Assembly (NCBI GenBank): GCA_030180135.1
Contig: CM058235.1
Location: 14,904,720 to 14,968,719 of the forward strand
DNA from: Orychophragmus violaceus
Lineage: Eukaryota > Streptophyta > Magnoliopsida > Brassicales > Brassicaceae
Direction of reading: 5' to 3'
DNA length: 64,000 nucleotides
In this document: one piece after another, positions 44,440 through 55,176 of the stretch
Layout: every line of letters starts with the position of its first letter
How positions within the stretch are numbered: the stretch's first letter is position 1
Position numbers and translations under genes: made by a program
The notes under the pieces: model-generated
Databases searched by the model: none
What the model saw: the letters and a program-made list of their open reading frames with translations, nothing else
Told to the model about the DNA's origin: nothing

Positions 44440-46089
44440 ATTCCCCCAAACTTGAATCTTGCTTGTCCACAAGCAAGCATAAGACAATCAATCCATTTGG
44501 GAGAAAGGTTTGAAGGTGGGAACTCATATCCAAAGGTTCAATCAAGCTTCAACAAGTTTCAAGTCTATACAACCAAAGTGCAACCGAGAAAAGCTTACTC
44601 CAAGGATATAGCCATGCTCATCAAAACAAAACTTCTAGCTTAACCTTCAACCTACACAAGCATTCAAATCCACTAGCTCCTTGACGTTCATTAGATTTTT
44701 CAAGTGAATCCTTGTTCAAAGCAATGTGATCAAACTCATTTGGCAAGGGACAAGGTTTTGAGATTAAAGTGATCTCAATCAAAAGAGGGGATTCTCCAAG
44801 TGCATGAAGGTTCTCTCATAAAGAAGATGAATGAGCTATAGTAAAAGGCTAAGAGTTAGAGGCAATTGGTGCATACTAGGTTGATTTCCATCTACCCATG
44901 CCCCAATACTTCAACTCCTAGTCTAACCCACCTAAATGAAGTCTACCCTTTCATCAAAGCTACTTTTGCCTTATCCCTCTTTCTCAATCAAACACTTTCC
45001 ATTCAAACTCCCCAAGGATCATTTAAAACATTTCAAAATAGTGGCAACTCTTCTTTTCTTTTTAACTTAGCTCAAATCTTTCTTTCTTTTCAAACATCTC
45101 TTTTCATAAACTTTTTTTTTTTATGGTGAGCCTTTGGCTTCTTTTCATTTCAAAACTTGAGACATTTTTCTTTCTTTTTTTTCAAAACACATAAGAGCTT
45201 TCCTTTTAAACACTTTTGCCATAACCTTCAAGATCCCAATCCAAAATCCCTTTTTCATTCTTTCCTTTTCTTTACCCTCTTTCTCTTTTCCCCCACTCTT
45301 CCCCCAAACTTTGATCCTAGCCTATTGCAAAGCCAAAGATGTTGAGCTTGCATCTATATGAAAATTTCCCCTAGTCGCCTCATACTCAACACTTTTTACC
45401 TAGCTCATTCCAAATAGGCCTACCACTTCAAGATAGTGTTTGTGGCTTGAAAGAAGGGTGGTGTAAGGTATGGAAGTCTATTTGAGCAAGTAGAGAAGGG
45501 TGGAAAGGATAAGAATGCTCAAATATTTTAAGGTATCCATGAGTTATCACACAAAGCAAGAACAAGGATAATTAGGTGATTCAATTATGGTTTTCACTTA
45601 GGTGGAGCTAGCTTCAAATCACAACAAGTTTCGGAATCAAATCAAGTTTCAAAGCAAGTTGTCCAAGCATGGTTCGTTCTAGCTTTCAATGCGATTCTCG
45701 AGTTACAACTTAAGTGTGGTCTATCTAGCTTAAAGCTAGCATGTGAAGCAAGTTTAACCCAATTGAACCTTACAAGGAAATCAAATCATTGTTCGCTATG
45801 CATGAATCCTAAACTACTAACTAGACTCAATCCTACATGCTTCTTTTTGTGAAAATTTTTGAAATTTTTTAATTTTTTTGGTTTTTTCTATGCCTTAAAG
45901 ATGCATGAGACTCAAGAAACAAAAAGGAAAAATAAGAGCAAAGAACACAAAATCAGCAACTAGTCTCTCCCCCAAACTTACTTCACACCGTCTCGGTGTG
46001 AAAGCAAACTAGAGGAAGAGACTCAAAAAAAGAAAGGAAAAAGAAAGATTTAAATGCAAGTATTTACAAGGTGGTGCTAGGTTGGTACC
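44440..46089 (-). other. E1 non-coding 3' region
   Basis: About 1.65 kb between the Athila ORF and the 3' LTR, T-rich on the plus strand, homologous to E2 sequence at 42276-42928 plus 56683-57655. It contains the perfect hairpin at 45982-46002. No protein is apparent; such long 3' non-coding DNA is usual in Athila elements. Confidence 0.8.
45982..46002. repeat. Perfect 9-bp-stem hairpin, conserved in E1 and E2
   Basis: TTCACACCG, loop TCT, CGGTGTGAA. It lies 88 bp after the Athila ORF stop. The same hairpin is present in E2 at 57554-57574 although E2 lost the ORF. Confidence 0.85.
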
Positions 46090-47856
46090 TCAAAAAGTCT
46101 CAGACTCGGGAGATGGTTCCCGAGGTGGTGGAGAGGAGAGTGATGGAGACTCGTTGCTGGAGGATTTGTCGGGAAGCTCTGGTGAATAGCGGGCGCTGTA
46201 CCTCGGGCCACTAATGGAGGCTCTGTGACGCTGTCTGGGTGCTGAGCTCGATGCTCCTTCTCCTTGATAGGAGTGTCGTCGCGCTACTAGAGGCTGATCA
46301 AAATCAAACTCCGGCATCTGCATAGGCGCGGGCTGCCCAACCGAGGCATCCAATGCTAAGGATGAGGCACAACTGAGCTTGTCCGTGAGGGATTTGAGCT
46401 GCTTCTGCATCAGCTTGCACCCTGCTTTCATGTGGTCATAACCTCTCTTCAGCTCGTCATACCCTTTCTTCATGTCCTTGCATCTCTGTATCACCCTCAT
46501 GTTAAGCTTATCCTGGAACTTGTTCCATCGTTGGAGTACATTGATATGGCCATGCGCATCACGGATCGGGCCTGGTGGAAGAGCTTGCATATAAGGCTGG
46601 AAGTGGTACCGCGCACTACCGTAGATATGCTCAGGAGAGTCTTCTTCCACAAGCTCCTCAAGGTCATCAAGTATCTCTTCATCAATCTCAGCTTGGGAGG
46701 AATTACCCCTTCTTCTCTTTGAAGCATGAATGCGATCCATCGTCTCGTCGGCTTCAGTGATGAACAATGAAGAATCCACTACAAACCGGAGGTTTTCCGG
46801 GTTAGAGAGCGTCGTGATAGAGGTGTTCGGGAGGATGACTCTTGCTTCCTCAGAGCGGCGCACATAGAATGTGTAAGCAAAAATCATGGTCATCCAAGAG
46901 TACAAGAAGTGATGCTTCCTCAGGTAGGATATGTTCATCAACTCATATCCACATGTTTCCGGACCCAAGTCGATTCCCTTGTGCATCAGGATGGGTGTAA
47001 TGAGACCACCGATGCGCATCTTCGGATTCTTGTCAGTAGTGGTCCACGCCCATTGCTGGTAGTATAACAACTGGTTGGCAAACAGTCCAGCAGAGCCGAG
47101 CCTGGGAAAATCTGCTAGTGCACCTTCCTGCAGATTTGGTAGCGGGATGTACTGCGCCATCATCCAAGCCATCAACCTCATTTCCTCAGTCAAGGGTCCT
47201 CCCAGATCATGTCTGGCATACAGTGTGTTGGCTAAAAGCTGATGGATATAACGAAGCCCGGGATGGCCTATGTGGGAGCTCTTGCTGCGGCCCGGCTGCC
47301 AAACCCCTACACCCATGACTGTCCATGCAGCAGCTGACAAACCTGGGACCCAAGGAACTTCGGTAAGTTGCTCATCGTTAAACCCAAAGATCTCCTCTAA
47401 ATCCTCAAAGGTGGTCTCATAATCCTCTCCGTTGATCCTGTAAGAGAGGATCCCATGTCCACAGTCACCATACAGCTCGTGAGCATTCTTAGTTACTTCA
47501 AGGGAGGCTAAGAATTGGCTTGCCACAGCCTGGTGAGTGGGGTGAGCCATACTGATAAGGCTTTCCAAGTGGAGAACATGGAGAAGGTTTCGCACATCCT
47601 CTAATATCCCGAGCTTGGCGAGTGTCTCAGAATCCCCGAACTTTGTTGGGACCCATTTCATTTTGTTGAGGTGATCATACAGCCTCTTGACAGGTGGGAG
47701 CTTAGATGTGTCCCTTGGAGCGGTGTCTTTCCTTTTCGTACCAGAACTTTCACCCCTCTTCTTCTTACTTGGCTGCTGAACCGGGACCTCAGCCGCTACC
47801 CCTTTTCCCTTATCTTGAGTCGAATCGGTGTTCTTCTTTGATCTTGTATTTGCCAT
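46090..47856 (-). CDS. Athila ORF-1 family protein (env-like position)
   Basis: An uninterrupted 588-codon frame from ATG 47856. It matches the Athila ORF-1 family in layout: a basic, Lys/Ser-rich N-terminus (SKKKRGESSGTKRK), a central conserved part (HELYGDCGHGILSYRING, MRLMAWMMAQYIPLPNLQEG, MRIGGLITPILMHKGIDLGP), an acidic stretch, a heptad-like coiled coil at about residues 455-500 (KDMKKGYDELKRGYDHMKAG), and a Ser/Pro-rich tail. It sits downstream of pol, where some gypsy elements keep an envelope gene. I see no convincing signal peptide or membrane span, so an envelope role is doubtful and a nuclear or RNA-binding role is equally possible. It is the only fully intact long protein gene of E1. 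Its function is not known. Confidence 0.85.
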   Translation of the reverse strand: MANTRSKKNTDSTQDKGKGVAAEVPVQQPSKKKRGESSGTKRKDTAPRDTSKLPPVKRLYDHLNKMKWVPTKFGDSETLAKLGILEDVRNLLHVLHLESLISMAHPTHQAVASQFLASLEVTKNAHELYGDCGHGILSYRINGEDYETTFEDLEEIFGFNDEQLTEVPWVPGLSAAAWTVMGVGVWQPGRSKSSHIGHPGLRYIHQLLANTLYARHDLGGPLTEEMRLMAWMMAQYIPLPNLQEGALADFPRLGSAGLFANQLLYYQQWAWTTTDKNPKMRIGGLITPILMHKGIDLGPETCGYELMNISYLRKHHFLYSWMTMIFAYTFYVRRSEEARVILPNTSITTLSNPENLRFVVDSSLFITEADETMDRIHASKRRRGNSSQAEIDEEILDDLEELVEEDSPEHIYGSARYHFQPYMQALPPGPIRDAHGHINVLQRWNKFQDKLNMRVIQRCKDMKKGYDELKRGYDHMKAGCKLMQKQLKSLTDKLSCASSLALDASVGQPAPMQMPEFDFDQPLVARRHSYQGEGASSSAPRQRHRASISGPRYSARYSPELPDKSSSNESPSLSSPPPREPSPESETF

Positions 47857-48809
47857 TGTGACCTACAAAACAACAAAGCTTGGAAATGTCTTAGTTCACC
47901 ATTCAACTTGATAGCATGTATTTCTCAAGCAATGCATTAAAACAATTATCATACAAGGCCATGACAGCATTAAGAGAAACACCAACACATCACAAAACAA
48001 CTTATTCATCTCCAAAATTGATCACATTGACAAATTGCTTAATAAGTGAAATTCTTCACACAAATTGCATAATCACACAAGTTGCCAAGCTTCATACAAA
48101 CTTCTCACAAGCATTTAAGCATACAATTAAACCCATATCAAGTTCCAACTCAACTTCTAACTCAATTTCACCTTTCAAAGAGACTTCCTCATGCAATTTC
48201 AAAAATTTGTGAAGTGAAGTTCAAGCAAATCAAGTAGTCTCTCAAGCATAGGCAACTAGCATCCTAATGAGTCCATAGAAACCATCAAACAAGAATTCCC
48301 CCAAAATTTTCGAAATTCCAAATTCCCAAGAACCCTAATTCACCAAAGTACAAATTCATGCAATCCTAGAGTAAAATTGGTGATGGGTGTTCATATAAAC
48401 AACTTTGGGGAACATTCTCAAGCATTATCAACAAGAAATCAAGTCTAAATTTGAAGTTCAAAAATTTGCACTTTTCAAACTCGAAAATCTCTAAAGGATT
48501 TGAGAGTTTTACCTTGATTTGTTGATGTATGGATGGAGTAGATAGCTAGAGGATGAAATAGAGCCTTAGAAATGATGAAAATTGAGCTTAAAACCTTTGA
48601 AAACCAAGTTGATTTGAGAAAGAGATATGAGTTGAGAGAGTTTGTTCTTGAGAGAAAAAGTTGTGTTTTGGGGAAGAAGAAGAAGAGAAATGTCGTGGAA
48701 GGAGGAGAAAACAAGGGGAATTTCGGTTTTAGTCGGTTCAAATCGCCAAAAATCGGTTTAAATCCGGTTAAGAAAACGATTTTGGGAAGAAACACTTACC
48801 TGGGGACTC

Positions 48810-49024
48810 GTCGCGGTTTGAGGCTAGACCGCGAGCTTGACCGCGATCATACTCGGCTGGTTTTGTGCCATGGCTCGCGGTTCAGCCTAACCCGCGAGAT
48901 GCACCGCGAGACTTTCATGTTCGTCCTCCTGGAGCGCTCGCGGTTTGAGCTTTCCCGCGAGTCAGACCGCGATATAGGGCGGCTTGATTCGCTATGTCTC
49001 TCGCGGTTTGAGCTTGACCGCGAG
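48810..49024. repeat. Four-unit palindrome array inside E1
   Basis: Hairpins start at 48810, 48874, 48937 and 49000, a 63-64 bp period. Each has the form (C)TCGCGGT-N(9-10)-(A/C)CCGCGAG. It lies between pol and the Athila ORF and matches the LTR array in spacing and consensus. The frame through it (48572-49087) is a by-product. Confidence 0.9.
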
Positions 49025-49233
49025 TCAAACCGCAAGCACGATCCTGTGGTCAGACAACTCCCCATCATTACAGCAATCTGTCCTTGACCAGTTTAATACC
49101 TGAAAACACTAAAACTAAAGAAAAACTTCAACCATAACAAGAAAATCATCATATGTACAAGGATAAACATGGGAATGTCTCCCAAGTGCGCTTTTGTTTA
49201 AAGTCGGTAAGCTCGACTGTTCAAACCGTGTTT

Positions 49234-52200
49234 TTAGGCGGTTGGAGGGCTAGAGAGTGGAACCGAGGTCCCTTCCTCTATAGCTTCTGAAGCGAAGTAA
49301 TGCTTGAGACGTTGACCATTGACGGTGAACTCTTCTTCTGACTTTCCCCAAAGCACAACCGCTCCATAAGGCCTCACTTCCTTCACCTTGAAAGGTCCTG
49401 ACCATCGAGACTTGAGCTTCCCGGGAAACAGCTTCAACCGGGAGTTAAACAGAAGCACAAGATCACCTTCCTTGAACTCTCTCTTCAGTATCAGCTTGTC
49501 ATGGAAGAGCTTGGTTCTTTCTTTGTAGATCTTCGAGCTTTCAAAAGCCTCAAGTCTTATCTCATCCAATTCATTAAGCTGAATCAATCTCTTCTCAGTT
49601 GCGGTTTTGATGTCAAAGTTCAGCAACTTGACAGCCCACATAGCTTTATACTCAACCTCAACTGGTAGATGGCAAGACTTCCCATACAGCATATTGAAAG
49701 GAGTGGTTCCAAGTGGAGTTTTGAATGCTGTCCTATAAGCCCACAAAGCATCATCAAGCTTTTTAGACCAATCCTTCCTTGAAGCTCCAACAGTCTTCTC
49801 TAGGATAGCCTTTATCTGTCGGTTTGAGACTTTAACTTGACCACTTGTTTGAGGGTGATAAGGTGTGGCAACCTTATGCTTGACTCCATACTTCTTCATC
49901 AACTCTTCAAACAACTTGTTGATGAAATGAGATCCCCCATCACTAATCACCACTCTTGGGATCCCAAATCTTGGAAATATTATGCTCTTGAAGAGTTTGA
50001 TAACAACCTTAGAGTCATTGGTGGGGCTTGCCACTGCTTCAACCCATTTCGATACATAATCTACAGCAACCAAGATATAGTTGTTCCCATAAGAGGATGG
50101 AAATGGCCCCATGAAGTCTATTCCCCATACATCAAACACTTCCACTTCTAGTATTGGGTTTTGAGGCATTTCATTCCTCTTGCTAATGTTTCCTTTCCTT
50201 TGGCAAGGGTCACACCTTGAGATGAAGGTTTGAGCATCTTTGAACATAGTTGGCCACCAAAAACTAGCTTGAAGAGCCTTTTGAACAGTTTTGAATGTGG
50301 CAAAGTGACCTCCATAAGGTGATCCATGACAATGTAGTAGGATCCCTTCCACCTCCTCATCTGCTACACATCTTCTGTAGAGTTGATCTTTGCATAAGGT
50401 ATAGAGATATGGCTCGTCCCAATAGTATCTGTTCACATCCCGGAAGAACTTCTTTCTTTGATAGCTGTCTAGACTAGGTGGTTCCTTCCCAACTGCCAAG
50501 AAGTTGACTATATCTGCATACCACGGTTCCTTGTCCGCAATGGAATCAATCTCCTCCAGCCTTCTACTTGTGTTATGAGCTTCTTTGACTGCGTTAACAG
50601 CCATGAGTTGCTCCTCCGGAAGTGAATCATCTAAAGGAACATCATCTTCAATCCTTAGCCTTGATAAGTGGTCCGCTACCCCATTTTCAATACCCTTCTT
50701 ATCTTTGATCTCCAAATCAAATTCCTGTAGCAGCAAGATCCATCTTAGAAGCCTCGGCTTGGCATCCTTCTTGGCAAGCAAATACCTCAACGCAGCGTGA
50801 TCCGTGTACACCACTACCTTAGACCCAACCAAGTATGATCTAAACTTCTCAAAGGCAAAAACCACAGCAAGAAGCTCCTTCTCAGTTGTTGCATACTTCA
50901 CTTGAGCATCATCCAATGTCCTACTAGCATAGTATATGACATGGAGTTTCTTGTCTTTCCTCTGTCCAAGGACTGCTCCAACTGCATAGTCACTCGCATC
51001 ACACATGATCTCAAAAGGCAATTCCCAGTCAGGAGCTTGTACAATCGGAGCACTAACCAAAGCTTCTTTAATCTTGTGAAAGGCTTCCAAACACTCCTCG
51101 TCAAACACAAAGTCAGTTTCCTTACACAGTAAACGAGTGAGTGGCCTAGCAATCTTGGAGAAATCTTTGATAAACCGTCTATAGAAACCGGCGTGACCCA
51201 AGAAGCTTTGAATCCCTCTAACTGAGTTTGGTGGCTGAAGACTTGTCATAACTTCTATCTTGGCCTTGTCTACCTCAATACCCTTCTCTGAAATCTTATG
51301 ACCCAAGACAATTCCCTCTGTTACCATGAAGTGGCACTTCTCCCAGTTAAGCACCAAGTTTGTCTCCTCACATCGCTTCAGTACCCTGCACAAGTTCAAC
51401 AAACAAGAGGAGAACGAAGAGCCATACACAGAGAAATCATCCATAAAGACTTCTACAATGTCCTCGATAAGATCTGAGAAAATGGACATCATGCACCGCT
51501 GGAAAGTAGCTGGTGCATTACACAAGCCAAAGGGCATCCTTCGATATGCGAAGGTACCATAAGGACAAGTGAATGTCGTTTTCTCCTGATCATTGGGATG
51601 TATCGGGATCTGAAAGAACCCACTGTACCCATCGAGAAAACAGTAAAAAGGGTGGCAAGCAAGCCTTTCTAACATCTGATCAATAAAAGGCAAAGGGAAG
51701 TGATCTTTCCTAGAGGCTGCATTGAGTTTCCTATAGTCTATGCACATCCTGTGTCCTGTGATGGTCCTAGTGGGGATTAGCTCATTGTTATCACTTTTTA
51801 CTACAGTAATCCCTCCCTTTTTCGGGACACAGTGCACGGGAGAGACCCACGTGCTGTCCGAAATTGGGTAAATTATACCAGCATCAAGAAGCTTAAGGAT
51901 TTCTTTCTTTACTACCTCTTTAAGATTAGGATTCAATCTTCTCTGATGTTCAATTGAGGACATAGATTCGTTTTCAAGATGAATCCTATGGGTACATAAA
52001 CTAGGTGACAGCCCTTTTATATCTTCACAAGAATAGCCTATAGCCTTCCTAAACTTTTTCAACTCAGTAGTCAAGGCAATCAATTCATCATCACTCAACA
52101 ATTCATTCACAATGACAGGATAAGTAGAGTTAGGACCAAGAAATGCATACCGAAGCCCCCGCGGAAGGGGCTTTAACTCAACCTTTGGTGCTTTGAGCTC

Positions 52201-53613
52201 ACTCCAGTCATCAGCTACAAGCTGCTCCTTCATACCCTCAGCTCCATAGGCGCCATCAGCTCCCATACCCACTGCGAAGACTTCTATCTCTGTACCAACT
52301 GAATCTGATCCCAACTCAATGTACTCAACCTCTCCTTGCAAAGGCTTGTGTGAATCAAGAGCTCTCATGTAAGCCCAACTCTCATCTTGAAGATAGCCAT
52401 ACTCTCCACACTCCTTTGTTAGAGCCACTTCCAATGGATCACTCATATTCAACTCTTCAAGAAGTTCATCAGCTAGCATATCCATAGTCTCAATATAGAA
52501 CATTTGCCCCTCTATGGTTGGCTTCTTCATCACTTTGTTGATGTCGAATTTGAGCACTATGTCCTTCCCAAGGTTGAGATCAATCTTCCCTTTCTTGACA
52601 TCTATGATAGCACCAGCTGTGGCAAGAAATGGTCTCCCAAGAATTAAGGGATCCTTTGGTTCTTCATCCATCTCCAACACAATAAAATCTGTTGGAACCT
52701 CAAATCCTCCCACCTTCACCGGAAGGTCCTCTAGTAGACCAATTGGATATCTAATTGATCTATCAGCCAACACCAAGGAGATCCTACAAGTCTTGTAGGT
52801 GGAGAAGCCTAGCCTCTTGGCTACTGAGAAAGGCATTAGACTAGCGCTTGCACCAAGGTCACACAAGCAACTCTCAAATCGGAAGGGACCAATAGCACAT
52901 GGTAGAGTGAAACTGCCCGGGTCTTCAAGCTTTTTAGGGACAATGCTCCTTTGAATGAATGCACTACACTCATGAGTAAGCATGACCATACCCTGCACCT
53001 CATTAGTTCTTTCTTTAATGGCATCCTTTAAGAACTTGTTGTACTGAGGAACAAGTAGAAATGCATCTATCAAGGGCATTGTGAGCTCTACATTCTTCAT
53101 CTGTTTTTCAAAAAGAGCCTTATACTTCTCTAAGAGCTGCTTTTTGAATCTGCCCGGAAAGGGTAACTTGGGTTCATAGGGAGGTGGAACAAACTCACTA
53201 GCTTTCTTCTTGGGCGCCTCTTCCACTACTTCTTCTACCACAGCCTTTCCCTTTCTCTTGGCAATCTCACATTCACTTTCTCTGTTGAGAGCAGAATTTG
53301 CAGAATTCTCCTCCCCCTCTTGAACTTCAATGTCCTCATTGATTTGAGGAATCACCTTAGGTTTGTGAACTTGATGAGGTTGCAGCTCTTTACCACTTCT
53401 CAATGTTATGGCATGAATATACTCCTTTGGGTTTTGCTCAGATTTTCCGGGTAGAGTCCCTTGAGGTCTAGAGGTTGAAGCATTTCGGTTCTCCATGTTG
53501 GTGACTCTAGATGTCAAATTCTGCAACTCAGTCTTCAAATCTCTAACTTCTAAAGCTCCTGAGGCTTGTCCCTGAAGTAGTTGCTGCATCATACCCTTTA
53601 ACTCACTGTCCAA
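49234..53613 (-). pseudogene. E1 pol: protease, reverse transcriptase, RNase H, integrase
   Basis: About 1459 codons are open, but the frame begins just after a TAA (53668-53670) that replaces CAA of E2, and it is not opened by ATG. Protease: LCDLGASASLMP near residue 252. Reverse transcriptase: DYRKLNAASRKDHFPLPFID, then FMDDFSVYG near 724. RNase H: MCDASDYAVG near 870 and YTDHAALRYL. Integrase: HCHGSPYGGHF and CRRCDPCQ-type zinc finger (CDPCQRKG), core GIDFMGPFP, ISDGGSHF. At exactly 35 residues after the second aspartate stands lysine (GQVKVSNRQ, codon 49831-49833) where relatives have glutamate. The frame is long and well conserved, yet integration by this copy is unlikely and expression would need readthrough and frameshifting. 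Confidence 0.9.
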
Positions 53614-55061
53614 ACCTGAAGAAGAAGAGGCTTGTGTCTGTTGTTGGTTAAATCCTGGTGGAGGGTATTATTGTTTTGGGATAAAGGGTTGTTGACTCTG
53701 GAACTGTGGTTTGTTAGCAAACCCTTGCTGGTTGGTATAAGGGACAAAAGGCTTTTGTTGCTGAGGTTGTGTGAAGCCTTGTTGCCCTTGTTGTTGAGCT
53801 TGAGGTTGTGGTTGAGCTTGAGGATAAACCTGATCCTGTGGGTTAGCAACATTGGGGTTTCTGTAAGAGAAGTTGGGGTGATTCCGGTAGTTTGGGTTGA
53901 AACCCCTGTTGAAACCTCTTGGCTAGCAATGTAGTTGATCTCTTCTTGGGTCATATCACCTTCAATACTATAAAGGACTGGTTGAGAATCATCATAGTTC
54001 TCCACAAAGCTGATTTGCTTTTGGTTGGATGAGATCATCTTGTCTATCTTGTCATTTAGAGACTTGATTTCCTTCTCGTACTTCTCATCGGAAGAAGATG
54101 ATCCTCTAGGAGTCCTTTCATAGTCCTCATTGTAGTTTCCATCACTTGTAGCCAAGTTTTCAATCAATTCCATGGCCTCATCAACTCCCTTTCCTAGGAA
54201 GTGTCCATTACTACAAGAATCAAGCATTGCCCTCATTCTAGGAAGAACTCCTCGGTAGAGGTTACTGAGTAGTGTCTCCTTGGTGAAACCATGGTGTGGG
54301 CATTGAGTGGTGAGCTTATTGAACCTTTCCCAAGCTTCAGCGAAGGTCTCGTTGTTTCTTTGCACAAACCCAGATAACTCATTGCGGAAACGGGCAGTTC
54401 TCGTAGTTGAGAAGAATTTCTTCAAGAAAGCTTTCTTAAGGTCTGCCCATGTAGTGATGGAACCCGGTGGAATGGTGCTTTCCCAATCTTTGGCTCTATC
54501 CGCCAAGGAGAAGACAAAGAGGCGCATCTTGAGACCCTCATCCGTCACACCGTTGAGTCTTGTAGTGTCACAGATTTTGTCGAATGTGTCTAAGTGCTTT
54601 AATGGATCTTCTGAGGAAAGTCCATGGAATTGGTTGTTCTGCACCATATTCATGACCATGGCTCTAATTTCAAAATTGTTGTTGTTCACTGGTGGTGGAA
54701 TGATGCCCCTTCGAATAGCATTCGTATCCGGTGTATCGCCATCACCAATGGCTCGAGCTGGTCTCTCACGATGAACTGGGATCCTGTTTCCCTGTCCATC
54801 TCTAGCATCCGCATCCTGGTGATGCTGCTCTTGATGGCCCTGTTGGCCCTGATCCTGATGATCTTGCTGATGCAGATCCATAGTTGGCTGCTCTAGAGGC
54901 TCAAGCTGAGGCTGATCTACTGTTTCCTGCTCCAACCCAAGTCTCTCCAAATGCACAGCTCGTTCTAGTGCTCTTCTCTCTCGTGCTAACTGTCTTTCAA
55001 GTGCTTTGATGTCTGAAACCCGCACAACTAAGTCTGTTGGTCCTCTGCTCCGCAAGTTCAT
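53598..55061 (-). pseudogene. E1 gag, frameshifted near its end
   Basis: ATG at 55061 opens MNLRSRGPTDLV. The retrotransposon gag domain spans about residues 120-290 (MVQNNQFHGLSSEDPLKHLD, TWADLKKAFLKKFF, RNNETFAEAWERFNKLTTQC). Up to about residue 377 (MTQEEINYIA) it parallels E2, then loss of one G near 53917 shifts the frame, so the last 110 residues are out-of-frame translation of the Q-rich linker. Gag forms the particle, and this copy keeps the whole gag domain. It overlaps pol by 16 bp only as a consequence of the shift; in relatives gag and pol are one frame. I see no CCHC knuckle. Confidence 0.85.
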
Positions 55062-55160
55062 ACACCTGACATCAAAGAGAAATGAAGAAGCAAAGTTAGT
55101 AACTCAGACTTAATCTAAAGAGGAAATGAAATCAAGTTGATCTATCCTTAGTCCCAAATC

Positions 55161-55173
55161 GGCAACGGCGCCA
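55161..55173 (-). promoter_or_regulatory. E1 primer-binding site (tRNA-Asp)
   Basis: TGGCGCCGTTGCC on the minus strand, three bases from the 5' LTR, complementary to the 3' end of plant tRNA-Asp, as in Athila/Tat elements. Confidence 0.9.
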
Positions 55174-55176
55174 AAT

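Noticed and set aside
46090..47856. Calling the Athila ORF a viral envelope
   Set aside because: No signal peptide or membrane span is evident; only the position is env-like.
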